This document shows, in pieces, positions 1 through 12,082 of a stretch of 64,000 bases of DNA. Positions within the stretch are counted from its first letter, which is position 1. Each line of letters begins with the position of its first letter. The notes below the pieces were generated by a model, which searched no databases, was not told the origin of the DNA, and saw only the letters and a list, made by a program, of their open reading frames with translations. Position numbers and translations under genes: made by a program. The stretch is from Sambucus nigra (taxonomy: Eukaryota > Streptophyta > Magnoliopsida > Dipsacales > Adoxaceae), in NCBI GenBank assembly GCA_949130495.1, contig OX422217.1, positions 577,884,606-577,948,605 on the forward strand, in the 5' to 3' direction.

Positions 1-645
1 GTAATAACCAAATCTATACAAGGCTCTAAAAGTAACTATGAAAGGGAAGTGCTTCGTGCTATCAGATATGTTTACAACAATCTTAATTATCTCTTTATGA
101 TGTTTTGAGGGAGTCAATACTGGACACACTTCAACAAAACAATACATAGATACAAGTTAGAAAATATTTAAGTATAAAGAACAAAGACCACAGTAATAGT
201 AAAAAGATGTTACTAACTTCCAAGGGAGGACGACTCTAAGGTTGTGGAATCTTATGTGAACTCTAAGACAGTGGAAGTTTATCTCCTAATTTTCTCGGGA
301 GATGAAAATTACTTTCCTTTCCAGTTCTTGGAGTTGGAAGGATTTCCATTCATGAGGTATGTTCTTGCATGTCTCATAGCCATGTAACAGTACCACAGAT
401 TATTCACCCTATCCATGTTCAGCCTGTAGCAATTGAAGAATTTTGTGACTGTTATATCCATTCAAAATTATTTCTTCCAGATAACTAGGGACACAAAAAT
501 AACCCTCAACCCATTTGGATCTACCTAGGATGGTGCTAAGTTCATCACTTAAAAAAATTCTAATTGGTCTTATGACTGGTAGCCTAATTTAGAGAAGGAA
601 GGTATATAGAGGAAATAAAACTGAATCATCAGGGGCCACGTAAGG
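1..645. other. Left flank of the outer retrotransposon, unassigned
   Basis: No convincing reading frame, RNA gene or repeat was recognised here. The stretch ends with AATAG (646-650), one copy of the target-site duplication of the 24.3-kb element that follows. The pre-insertion sequence therefore continues at 24957. It may belong to the LTR of the gypsy element whose body starts after 26334, but no clear match supports that. Confidence 0.5.
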
Positions 646-1178
646 AATAGTGAAGGTACCTATATAGAGCACACCTAGGGTCTTCTTTCCTTGCTTTAGC
701 TATATAGACCTTCATCTAGTTCGACTCGAATTTTGACAAAATATTTTTGTAATTAGGATTGTGTCTTGCCTATCGACGTCAATCTCTCTATGATCGTCTG
801 CATCAAATGAGCTCTCGCTTCGGTTCGTCATCTCAGAAAAGGTAATTTCCATACTCTATGGCTCATAGTATTTATTCTGTCACGTAGAACACGACACCAC
901 GTTGCATTTGCATTTTTGTTTATCGTATCTTATGATAGTGCTGGGTTTTGTCAATATAAAGTCTTTTTTAGTGTAAAAATTTTAAATTTAAGTTTATATA
1001 ACAATAAATAATTTTGTGAAAATAAGTTTTTGACACAAAATATTTTTAAAGAATAAAATTTGCATAATTAATTTTCTAAAATTAAAAATATTTTTCTAAA
1101 ATAAATTTCATTTTCAAATTTTAAAAGGTTTAATGTTTTTTCATCATATTAATTGATATATAGTTATTTTTTCTGCAA

Positions 1179-1220
<42 letters not shown>

Positions 1221-1423
1221 TTGTTTGTGGTTTATTGTATAATATCATGATATATGCGGCTTGCAATATATGTAATTATATCTGTGCATGCGTAAACCCT
1301 TGTTTTAAAGATTTGTTTGTGTTGGCGTGTTTAAAACTTTAACAGGTCCTGTTCGTTTAGTTGCGTGAGTTTGTGTGTGTGTATATATATAGTTCTTATA
1401 TGCTTGTGCGTTACATATATAGT

Positions 1424-1593
1424 TAGGGGTGTGCACAAACCCGAACAAACCGAATGGACAGAAAAAACCGAACACGTTTTTGCGGGTTTTTTTTAATTCG
1501 GTCTTAATTCGGTCTAAAAATATATAAGACCGCATTATTCGGTTCGGTTTCGGTCTTAGATCATAAAATTCGGGTTTGGACCGGACCGGACCG

Positions 1594-1646
<53 letters not shown>

Positions 1647-2491
1647 CCTCAATAACAACTTACCAACTCACGCACATCATAATATAACCCTAACCCCCAA
1701 TTCTTATTTTCTCTTTCTCTCTCTAAGTTACGGCGGTAGCAGCATTACCTCATCTCGTCCTCCGACTGTTTCCCTTATCTCGTTCAACTGTCTCACGGTG
1801 CTGATTAAAACTATGTAAACTATCAGATCGATGTCTCATGGTGAGTGCCCTTTTAATGCTTCCCTTTGATCCAAGGATTAGAGAGTTGAAACTAGAAATG
1901 TGGGTATTCTGGAAATACTTCCCTTTTGATGCTTCCCTTTTGCTCCTCATGTCCTAGTATGGAAATTCGTCCGATTTTATAGCTATGGCACATGGAGGTT
2001 GTTATATACATGTGTATTAATAAGGGTATTATGATAGAATGTGGACACTGCTAGAAACTAAAGGCATATATTTATCAGTTCTTTGATTCTGAGTTCTGTT
2101 GGATTTTAATTCTTCTTGTATATATTTATATTTCCATCAGAGCGATCAAAAGAGGGACTCTAAGGACATTTTAGGGGAGGTATCAAAGACACATCATGAT
2201 GTATAGTAAGCTTCTTTGCTCATTATATCTAGACTCGTTTGGTTTTGATAAAATTTTATATTTTGTATTACTTGAAAAAATATGTCATACAATGTGCAGA
2301 TCATTGGATAAAAAAAATTCAAATTTGGACCGAATAGGACCGAGACCGAACACGAACCGCTTGAAAATCGAATTGGACCGAGACCGATTATTCCGGTCCG
2401 GTCTCGATCCTTAATTTTATAGGACCGATTAATGCGGTCCGGTCCAAAAAATACCTCAAAACCGGACCGGACCGGACTGCGAACACCCCTA
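1424..2491. mobile_element. Non-autonomous hAT transposon (1.07 kb)
   Basis: Terminal inverted repeats read TAGGGGTGTGC at the left and, inverted, AGGGGTGTTCGC at the right. The 8-bp target duplication TATATAGT is seen at 1416-1423 and 2492-2499, as expected for hAT. Both subterminal regions are dense in ACCGA/TTCGGT motifs, the usual transposase-binding type of repeat. A (TA)24 run lies at 1598-1645. The middle (about 1650-2200) has a CT-rich stretch like a plant 5' leader but no long ORF; it may be what remains of an autonomous element's promoter. The outer element's 3' LTR lacks it, so it arrived after that element. Confidence 0.9.
1598..1645. repeat. (TA)n microsatellite
   Basis: About 24 TA repeats inside the hAT element. 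Poly-YI ORFs on either strand here are artefacts of the repeat. Confidence 0.95.
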
Positions 2492-2768
2492 TATATAGTT
2501 GTGGCCTTACCTGTCTGTTATGACCCATAGCAGGTCTAAGTTGTGGACTGTCCCCTTAACTGTGATGTCAATAGTTCGCGTGTTCCCCATATTTTTACTG
2601 ATTGGACCTTAGATCTTTAGCTTACACGATATTAGTTTATACTTGTACCTGCCGATTTGACCAAACAGTAGTAAGGATATTACTTGGTTTTAAAACCTTG
2701 GCTGAAAAACATTACTTAATGTGACTATACAAGTAGGTCTGGTTCCTTTTAGGTGTTATCGTTTTGAC

Positions 2769-3232
2769 TAGGGGTGTGCAAAAAAACCGACCGGCCCGAA
2801 AACCGAACCGAACCAGCCCGAATCGAATCGAAACCGGCGGTTTTTTTTAGCCCGGTTCGGTTTACGGTTTAAGGAATTAAAAAACCGGCCATGTCGGTTC
2901 GGTTGGCGGTCTAGCCGTGGAAAAAACCGAACCGAACCGAAACGAACCGATATCAATATTTATATTAAAAAACTTATATTTTTATATGCAAAATCCATTA
3001 ACCGACCTTAAAAACCGGCCAAAACCGAAAACCGCCCAAAAAAACCGACCAAAATCGAAAACTAACCAAAACCGAACCGAAACCTAGCCGAACTGAAACC
3101 GATATAAACTGAAATCGAAGGTTTTTTTCATTATCGGTTCGGTTTCGGTCTAACCCTTTCCAAAACCGAACCGATCGGTCCGGTTGGGATTGCGGTCCAA
3201 AACCGAACCGAACCGACCCGTGCACACTCCTA
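2769..3232. mobile_element. hAT MITE rich in AACCG repeats (464 bp)
   Basis: Ends are TAGGGGTGTGCA and TGCACACTCCTA, the second being the inverted form of the first with one change. GTTTTGAC is duplicated at 2761-2768 and 3233-3240 (8 bp, hAT). Nearly the whole body consists of short AACCG, CGGTT and AACCGAACCG motifs in both orientations with no ORF of substance. It shares its terminus with the 1.07-kb element 280 bp upstream, so both were probably moved by the same transposase. It is absent from the 3' LTR. Confidence 0.92.
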
Positions 3233-3513
3233 GTTTTGACCGATATTGGACCTTAATTATTTTTAAAAGCGACGGCGTTCGAGTTTTTTTTAACTTACAA
3301 CGACAACATTTGTTTTTAGTTAAAAAAAATGACGTTGTTAACATATCATTTGGTTTAGTTCGTTACAACTCTATTTACACGTGTCACGATTTTAACACAC
3401 TACTTTGTGTTTCTTTGTGAACCGTCAGATTATTTTTAATCAGTGGTTGTGTGTATATTATTTGTAATCCTTGTGAACCTCTTTTACACCAATCAACACA
3501 CACTTGTGCACTC

Positions 3514-3521
3514 TATAAATA
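3514..3521 (+). promoter_or_regulatory. TATA box of the outer 5' LTR
   Basis: CTCTATAAATAGAACC. The equivalent in the 3' LTR is TATAAATT at 19250-19257. It is the only good TATA-like site in a conserved stretch of both LTRs and lies well inside the LTR, as expected at the U3/R boundary. Transcription would start about 30 bp downstream, near 3545. Confidence 0.6.
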
Positions 3522-4896
3522 GAACCCTCTGAGTCTCATTTTTCGGAGTCCAGGAGAATTATTTTTGTAGCCAAACTCTGTCAAAATTTTAATGAGAGAG
3601 AGAATAAATCAGAATAATTTTTGCATCTTCAAGGGTTGATTTCTGTTCAAAACTCAAATAAAGATTGGACATCTCTCATTTTAAATCTGCACTTACGTTT
3701 TTTCAAGCGTATATAATTTTTGTAAGTGATTTATCTCCTCTTTGTATATTTTATTTAGATCTAATATTTGTACAAAACACACACTTGATTTATGAAATTA
3801 ATTTTTGTGTGTGAATATTCTGTTTGTATATTGATTGTAAGATCTTTGATGTTTTTAAACATTTTATTTTAAAACATATTTTTTCTGATTTTTTGTATTA
3901 ATATTCAAAAATATATCTTGTTTGTGGTTTAGAAAGTTAAACCTAAGATTTTTGAGAACTAATTTCTGAAGATTTAATATCTGGTCTGAATATTATTTTC
4001 TTGTGTGTTTAAGACTATTTTCGACTAATCAGAAATATTTATAAAAATAGCCTTGATGATGTTTTAGATTAAAACTTGATTTAATCTAATATTAGTTTTC
4101 TGAAAAATAAATTGTGTATAGTTGACTTTGTGATTTTATTGAATATATTTGAAGTCATATTATTTATGTGAATACGATTGCTTGGTGTTTGAAGTGATTT
4201 CAGGATTATTCATGTGCCTATCACTTAGAAATCACTCAATACACAACACTTATTCACTTAGACACTTTTTTGTGTTTATATATTATATCAACTCTCATTG
4301 TTCGAATTTTTTGAGAAAAGAGAAAAATAAAGTTTGAGAACATTGTGTTAAATTACGAAAGTTTGATTTAAATAAGAGAACATAACATAAGACTTATTGA
4401 TGATATCTAGGAGAAAGATAAATTATTGTATTGCATTCGGTTGTAACATTAAGTGTGGGTGTGTCATCTAGGATAGAACACCGCTTACAAATACTTCACT
4501 AGAACTAGGACACAATAGGCATTTAGCTAACCTCCGCTACGGAAGCTAGATGGGAGGCCAAGACGTGAAGAAAGCAAAGTGAACAAGAGCTACATTGTGG
4601 GGATAATTACGGAAGACCAACCAGAGTAGAGAGAAGATTGGTCGAGATAGGTAATATCTTGTTCTGATTTATCTTGCTTTGAGTCTTGTTGCATGTTTGT
4701 ATAATCGTTCCTATTTCGTTTGGTTTTAGTGGAAGTAGAATAGGTTAACTCTTAAGAAAGTCCGTCGATTTTATTGGGGAAGGGTTTTTGTGACGTTTAA
4801 TAAATACCGCGTGCTTTATATTTTTCGCATATCACCTCACACGAAAAAGACGGTTTCAATAAATTAGAAATTCGCATAAAAACTGAATAGGTTACT

Positions 4897-7251
4897 TGTA
4901 AGGCCCTAAAACAAGATTAGTAAGGTTAATTATACGATTAAGTATAAGTTATGAGTTATAAGTTATAAATTGGTTATTTGGTTAAATGCATCATGAAAAT
5001 ATGGTTCTAAATGCATCATTATGTTTATAAAAAGTAAGCTAGAGTGTTGGTGCGAAAGTGGCGATGTTTGGTCGCAAAATGTGAAAGTTATGAAATTTTG
5101 AGTAAATAATTACTCTTCTGTTCGAGCCCAAATTAGGTGTACTAGTTGTATGATTTTGGGAAAACACAAAACATGAAAGTTGTATATGTTTAAGTTATAT
5201 ACTCATAGACACAAAGTGAGAGTAAATCGGGGCCCGAAATAGTGAGTTATGGTGATTTTACGAGGCACGACAAATCTGTCATTAACGGAATTGTCCAATA
5301 GGACCCCTTGCCCAACGAATAGCGTAATACCACCTTAAAGTGGTCACATAGCCACGTTTTTAAGCTTATAAGGCAGAACTTATCATCTTTTTCATTTCCT
5401 ATTACAAGCTTGAGAAAAATATGCTTATGGAGAGAGAAAAACAAAGTTAAGGAAGAATTTCTTTTAAAATTCACCATAAATCGAGGAATTCTCGTGAGGT
5501 AATTACATTTTTATTAAAGTTTGTCACGTGGATGAGTTATATACTTGGCATGTTTTTATTTCTGATTTGGATATATATTTTAATGATACCCATATTGCTG
5601 AATTGTGTTGGAACAAGGATGGGTTAAGAACATAAGTTAGAACCAGAGCTAGGATCGTAAATGCATACTTTAAAGTCCTAAATTTACATCATCTTTTCGT
5701 AAAGCATTTTTATTTAGAAAATTCATGATTATGATGTATATTTCTGCTAAAACATGTTTATTATATGTTTCCACGAATTATACTCAAGGTTAAGGTTATG
5801 TATGCTTAAAAATGTTAAGTTATGCCTTAATGTTGTATTTTGACCTAGTTAGGCTAAAAATGGCATAAATCATGGAATACTTATTGGGATTGAGTGATTC
5901 AAGTTGGAGAGTAAAATAAACTCATACATGTATAACATATCCGAAAATTGTGTAAAAATACCAAGGAATGAACCCTTGGTGATAGTTTGAAGTCTTGATT
6001 TAAAATCTTCCCTAAAGGATCAAGAATGCATACCAAGTGTTTGACGTTTTGCTCGACATAGAAAATGAGCCCTAAAAATTATGAAACATTAAATTTGTAT
6101 TATTCAATGTGTTTACTGATATTGGGTGGAATATAATGGAAAGTTAAGTTGTAAAAAAATTATGAGAAATTCATGAATTTGTGTTGTTGTTTTTCTTGAG
6201 AAATGATTTGGAAAAGGCTGTAATAAAATGGGCGTAACTTTGTCTAGCAAATTCGTAATTTAATTCTGTAAATTGTGTTAGAACCCTAATTAATTCGATG
6301 TTATAGAAATGTGAAGTGTCATATTTAATTCATCCTTAGTTATTTATGATTGACCAAATGATGTGATGTGTTATTGGGTTTGATGTTAATCGGTGTATTC
6401 AAATACTAACGACATTGACTTGTTAGGTGGGGAAGCAGCTAATACTACCATACCAAGGAAGTAGTTGGTATTAATCTTATCACTAAATCCAAGGTGAGTG
6501 ACCTTCCTTATGAAATATAAATGCTTATAATTTCATATGGAAATGTGTAGTTAAACACATGTGTGAAAATGTTTATGGGAGTGATGTTGTATTTATGAAA
6601 CATATGCATATGATTAAAAATGTTAAGCGATGTTACATAATGATATGGACTAGTGAGTCCTTTATATAATGTTAAGGACTGTGGTGGGTCCTACGGGATG
6701 TGGTGGTCCTGTTAATCCAACTTAAAGGTTTGTGTACTCGGGCCTAATAAAGGGATGTGGTGGTCCCTAATAACTGTGGTGGGTTAATTGGGTTGTGGCG
6801 GGTCCAGGCTTGCGAGAGTTTAATAATTCTTGTTGGGTTATAGCATTAGAACAAAATAAAAATGGTTATTCAAATTGGTTATATGTGTGGTATGTGTTCA
6901 TTCACTAAGCCTTTATAGCTTACACTCCTGTAATGTTTTGTTTTAGGTATGCTTATAATTTGGAGTTCACTGCCAAGTTAGGAACTTAAAACAGGGGAGT
7001 GACGGATATTTAGTATGGTTTGAATATCATGATTTCTTTTGTGTAATTATTAAACTAAGGATCTTGGTTATGTAAATTTATGTAGTACTTATCAGTTATA
7101 AGTAAAGGCAGTTATGTTTTCATCTACACATACCTTTGGAAAAAAAAAATCTTATGCTATTTTCCTTAGAGATTTAAATTAAAGCATTGTTTAAGCCAAT
7201 TTATCTCAAATTAAAAGTATGAGTTTAACAAAATTAAGTCGGGGCGTGACA
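4897..7251 (+). repeat. 5' LTR of the chromovirus (2355 bp)
   Basis: Begins TGTAAGGCCC and ends GGGGCGTGACA. Collinear with 12083-14442. It has two copies of AGTTATA near 4945 where the 3' LTR has three. It contains no long ORF. Segments such as GTGGTGGGTCC around 6680-6800 recur at short intervals. Confidence 0.95.
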
Positions 7252-7254
7252 ACT

Positions 7255-7266
7255 TGGTATCAGAGC
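7255..7266 (+). other. Primer-binding site, tRNA-Met type
   Basis: TGGTATCAGAGC, three bases after the 5' LTR. It is complementary to the 3' end of plant initiator tRNA-Met, the usual primer of chromoviruses. Confidence 0.93.
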
Positions 7267-7415
7267 GTGGTTATTAGGTTCTGGATAGGGTGTGAGGGTC
7301 TAGATTGGCAGTGGACAGTAGAAAGTGAGTTTGTTATGTACCTGGATTTTGACTAACAATGTTAATATTAAATTGCTGCTATTGTATTTTGTTTAAGTGA
7401 ATTATATTGCAGTGA

Positions 7416-7952
7416 ATGATGGATCCACATGAGCCACATGATGGAGCGGAGGGTGAGGCATCTTATGTTCCTAATAGTCAGCAAGGACATAGACATATTC
7501 AAGTGGAGGAACCGGAGGTGCAACAACAACCTATTGATGATGTGGGAAGAATATTACGTGCTGTGGCACAACTTATGGAACAAGCAAGAGGTGGAGAACA
7601 TGGTGGGGATAGGGACAAATTGCATGAGAGGTTCATGAAGTTAAATCCACCGGCATTTACTGGGACTACTGATCCGTTAGTGGCAGAGGGGTGGATTAGA
7701 AAGATGGAAACAATATTCAAGGTGATGGAAGTACGAGATGAACAAAAGGTTTTGTTAGCAAACTTTAGATTGGAGAATGATGGAAAGTTATGGTGGGATG
7801 CTACAGAGAGGTTACTTACTATGATTGGGGGAGTAGTGCCAGCAAATCCTCCACCAATTACATGGGAGAGGTTTGTGAAGGTGTTCTTTGAAAAATATTT
7901 CCCAAGGCTTTATAGGAAGGAGAAAGAGGAAGAATTTATCACGTTGAAATAG
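7416..7952 (+). pseudogene. gag: Chromovirus gag, N-terminal part, ended by a premature TAG
   Basis: 178 codons beginning with MMDPHEPHD. An acidic, low-complexity N-terminal stretch is followed by a retrotransposon-gag core: LNPPAFTGTTDPLVAEGWI near residues 75-95, then a helical region with WWDATERLL. It is the structural capsid precursor of virus-like particles in the cytoplasm. The TAG at 7950-7952 sits where relatives usually have glutamine, just before [10 protein letters not shown], and the frame continues at once. The break is therefore a single codon change, not a natural gene end. ATG at 7416 is the first good start after the primer-binding site; the one in another frame at 7429 is a shadow. 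Confidence 0.9.
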
Positions 7953-7964
7953 GGGAATCGAACA

Positions 7965-9767
7965 GTGGCAGAGTATGAAGCTTTATTTATATCCTTATCT
8001 AGATTTGCACCTGACTTGGTGAGGACGGAAGAAAGTAAATGTGATCGGTTTCAAACCAGACTGAGTGTAGATATAAAAAGCATGGTTGCTAATATGAAGA
8101 TGACGGATTATGTGGACTTGGTGGATAGGGCCATGGTGTCAGAAAAGTCAATAAAAGAAATGCAAGTTGAACACTCGAAGAAAGCTAGACATGATAGTAT
8201 AAGATCATATGGATGGGAGGCGGGAACCTCAACTCAGAGTGTAGCACGAGGAATGCTTAAGGGCCAAGAATTTAAAAATAATAGAAATGCACGTGGAAGA
8301 TTTCAAGCTCGAGGTGGAAGGACTGGGATGAATCGGTCAGAAAATGCATCTGTGATGGGATCGAGGGCCATATTTTGTTATAGATGTGGTGGTCAAGGGC
8401 ACATGTCTCAGGAGTGTACAATAGCTGAGACGACACCTTTATGTTTCCATTGTCATCAACCGGGGCACTTACGAAAGAATTGTCCAGCGATGGGAGCTAC
8501 AACTTCAGTTGGGAGTGTGATAGTAGGAGGTAGGAGTTCTACACAGAATGTACCCAGGGGAGGTAGAGGAGGTATATCGCAAAGTCAAGGCCAAGGCAGA
8601 GTGTTTGCACTGACGCAACAAGATGCACAAGCTATGCCTAACGTAGTGACAGGTACACTTCCTATTGGTGATAAAGATGCTTATATGTTGATAGATCCTG
8701 GTTCTACGCATTCTTTTGTGTCTTTGATTTATCTGTTGCATCTTAATAAACCATTATCATCATTAGATTTTGGTTTAGCTATTGTTACTCCAGTAGGGGG
8801 GTTGGTTTTTATTGAGAGGGTATATAGGGATTGTGTGGTGAGAGTGGGTGAAAAAGAGTTACTAGTTGACTTATTACCTCGCGATATGCGCAACTTTGAT
8901 GTAATACTGGGTATGGATTGGTTAGCTTCATATCATGTATGTTTGGATTGCTTTAAAAAGGAGGTAGTGTTTCAATTACCGGGTGAACCTGAATTTAAAT
9001 TTATTAGGGAACGAAATGCCACTCCAACTTGTTTGATTTCTGCCACAAAATGTTATGAACTGCTAAGGAAAGGATGTGAGGGTTATCTTGCCCATGTGGT
9101 GGACATACGACAAGAGGCTGGAAAACTATCAGATATACCAGTAGTTAATGAATTTGCAGATATCTTCCCAGAAAAACTCCCAGGGTTAGCACCAGATCGT
9201 GAGGTAGAATTTGCGATTGAGTTGGTACCAGGCACCGCACCGATATCTATTGCAGCATATCGCATGGCACCTGCAGAATTAAAGGACCTAAAAATACAGT
9301 TGCAAGATTTGTTAGATCGTGGTTTTATAAGGCCTAGTGTATCACCGTGGGGAGCCCCAGTATTGTTTGTGAAGAAGAAAGATGGAACCATGAGGCTGTG
9401 CATCGATTATCGTCAATTGAATAAGGTGACTATCCGTAATAAATACCCACTACCCCGCATTGATGACTTGTTCGATCAGTTGCAAGGAGACAAAGTGTTT
9501 TCCAAGATCGATCTCAGATCTGGATATCATCAATTGAAAGTAAGAGATTGTGACATTTTTAAAACTGCTTTTCGTTCCAGGTATGGACATTATGAATTTC
9601 TTGTCATGCCATTTGGGTTAACAAATGCACCGGCCGTATTCATGGATTTGATGAACCGTATATTTCACCCATACGTGGATTCTTTTGTTATTGTCTTCAT
9701 TGATGATATTTTGATATATTCTCATAGTAGGGATGAGCATGAATGCCACCTGCGTATTATTTTATAG
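7965..9767 (+). pseudogene. gag-pol: Chromovirus gag C-terminus, protease and reverse transcriptase (part)
   Basis: 600 codons in the same frame as the preceding gag piece. The gag core ends in two CCHC zinc knuckles (first cysteines at residues 138 and 160) that bind RNA. The aspartic protease has IDPGSTHSF near residue 243; proline replaces the more common serine or threonine of D-S/T-G, a variant seen in plant chromoviruses. Reverse transcriptase follows with [23 protein letters not shown] and the catalytic FIDDILIY near residues 577-584. The ORF ends at a TAG (9765-9767), again at a usual glutamine position, right before [10 protein letters not shown]. The 5' LTR would drive it as one transcript. 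Confidence 0.93.
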
Positions 9768-9770
9768 ACC

Positions 9771-11369
9771 TTGCGAGAGAAGCAGTTGTATGCTAAATTT
9801 TCTAAATGTGAATTTTGGCTAGACAGGGTAGTATTTTTGGGGCATGTTATTTCTGCTGATGGTATTTGTGTAGATCCCAAGAAGGTAGAAGCAGTAATGA
9901 ATTGGGAAAGACCAACTAGTGTGACAGAGGTACGTAGCTTTTTGGGATTGACGGGCTATTACAGGAGGTTTATACCAGGGTTTTCTTCTATTGCATTGCC
10001 ATTGACTAAGCTTACCAGAAAGGAGAACAAGTTTGTGTGGAGTGGTGATTGTGATAAAATCTTTGAAAATTTAAAGGGTAAGTTGACATCAGCTCCAGTA
10101 TTGACTATCCCAACAGGTACAGAAGGTCTAGTTATTTATAGTGATGCTTCGTATCAAGGACTTCGATGTGTATTAATGCAGCATGGAAAGGTAATTGCTT
10201 TTGCTTCTCGACAGTTAAAGATACATGAGCGCAAATACCCTACTCATGATCTTGAGTTAGCTACAGTAGTTTTTGCATTAAAGATCTGGAGACACTACTT
10301 ATATGGTGTTAGTTGTGAAATTTTTACTGACCATCAAAGCTTAAAATACTTATTTACTCAAAAAGACTTGAACTTGAGGCAAAGAAGGTGGATGGAACTT
10401 ATAAAAGATTATGATTGTACGATACATCACCATCCAGGTAAAGCTAATGTTGTTGCTAATGCTTTGAGTAGAAAATCTCTAGGCATAGTATCTTATATTT
10501 ATTGTATTCGAGTTGATCTGCAGAGAGAGTTAGCTTTAATGGGACTGGAATTAACTTTGAATGAGTCTTACGGAATAGTAGCACATTTAAATGTTAGACC
10601 CACATTGATAGACTGGATAAAACAAGCACAAGGAGGAGATCCAGAATTGGAGAAAGTTAGAGATAATATGAAAAAGGATAAAGCAAATGAATTTTCTATT
10701 CGGGATGATGATATCGTTATGTATGGGAACCGTTTGTGTGTACCTAATGTGCCTGATTTGAGAAGAACGATTTTAGAGGAATCCCACTGTTCTTTATATG
10801 CTATGCATCCAGGGAGCACGAAACTGTATAGAGATTTGAAACAATGTTATTGGTGGTCGGGAATGAAACACGACATTGCAGATTTTGTTGCTAGATGTCT
10901 AGTTTGCCAACAGGTGAAGGTGGAGCATCAGAAGCCAAGTGGTTTACTACAGCCCTTACCTATTCCTGAGTGGAAATGGGAGCATGTTACTACAGATTTT
11001 GTTATAGGTTTACCAAAATCATCACGAGGGTTTGATTCTATTTGGGTTGTCGTTGATAGGTTGACTAAGTCTGCACATTTTCTTCCTGTTAAAACTACTT
11101 ACTCTATGGATAGATATGCCAAATTATATGTGGATGAGATTATTAGATTGCACGGTGCACCTGTTTCTATTATTTCTGATCGAAATCCTAAGTTTACTTC
11201 TCACTTTTGGCCTAGTTTACAAGAAGCTTTGGGGACTAAATTGAATTTAGTACAGCTTTTCATCCTCAGACTGATGGGCAGTCAGAAAGAACGATCCAGA
11301 CACTCGAAGATATGTTACGAATTTGTGTATTGGAGTTCAAAGGTAGTTGGGATGAACACTTGCCACTAA
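9771..11369 (+). pseudogene. pol: Chromovirus RT end, RNase H and integrase (part)
   Basis: 532 codons continuing the same frame. Residues 1-70 are the RT thumb ([23 protein letters not shown]). RNase H follows: VIYSDAS near 120-127, an internal [11 protein letters not shown] and [10 protein letters not shown]. The late conserved Asp of ADALSR is Asn here (VVANALSRK), which may harm RNase H. Integrase has the HHCC zinc domain ([11 protein letters not shown] to CLVCQQ) and the first two catalytic aspartates (TTDFVIG and IISDRN). A one-base deletion near 11247 shifts the frame; the last 40 codons or so are out-of-frame sequence ending at 11369. Confidence 0.92.
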
Positions 11370-12046
11370 TAGAGTTTGCTTATAATAATAGCTATCATTT
11401 GAGTATTGAGATGGCTCCTTATGAAGGTTTGTATGGGAGAAAATGCAGAACTCCAGTGTGTTGGACTGAAGTAGGAGAACGAAAACTACTTGGGCCAGAA
11501 ATTGTACAACAGACTACTGAAAAGATCAATGTTATCCATAATCACTTAAAGGTGGCGCAAAGTAGACAGAAAAGTTATGCAGACAACCGAAGGAAAGAAT
11601 TGAAATTTGAGGAAGGTTATCGAGTATTCCTACGTGTTTTTACTTGGAGAGGGGTTATGAGATTCGGGAAGAAGGAAAAGTTAAGTCCCAGGTACATTGG
11701 ACCTTATGAGATAGTGAAACGAGTTGGAGTTGTAGCTTATAAATTGGCGTTACCACCAGAATTATCCCGGATACACGATGTTTTTCATATATCCATGTTA
11801 CGTAAGTATGTGTCTGATCCTTCACATGTGTTTACTTCACAACCGATGGAGCTTCAAGATGACCTAACCTACGTGGAGGAACCAATTGCTATTGTAGATC
11901 GAAAGGAGCAAGTGTTACGTAGTAAAACCATTTCACTAGTTAAAGTGATGTGGAGAAGTCAGAATGTGGAGTATGCCACCTGGGAAGGGGAGGATAACAT
12001 GAAGAAGAAGTGTCCTCATTTGTTTGGTAAGTTTCTTATGCGTTAA
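11312..12046 (+). pseudogene. pol: Chromovirus integrase C-terminus and chromodomain
   Basis: Frame +1 relative to the upstream piece. The real homology starts before this ATG, at about 11250, with the third catalytic residue of integrase ([12 protein letters not shown]). It continues with EFAYNNSYH, YGRKCRTPVCW, the GPY module (SPRYIGPYEIV) and VFHISMLRKY. The final 50 residues (EEPIAIVDRKEQVLR to NVEYATWEGED) look like the chromodomain-type tail that steers chromoviruses to heterochromatin. It ends at TAA 12044-12046, 20 bp before the polypurine tract. Confidence 0.9.
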
Positions 12047-12068
12047 ATTTCGAGGACCAAATTTTTAT

Positions 12069-12082
12069 AAGAGGGGTAGAAT
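12069..12082 (+). other. Polypurine tract of the chromovirus
   Basis: AAGAGGGGTAGAAT directly upstream of the 3' LTR; primes plus-strand DNA synthesis. Confidence 0.8.

Noticed and set aside
1181..1216. (GT)n as a functional Z-DNA or enhancer element
   Set aside because: It is a length-variable microsatellite; the homologous LTR has a shorter and different run.
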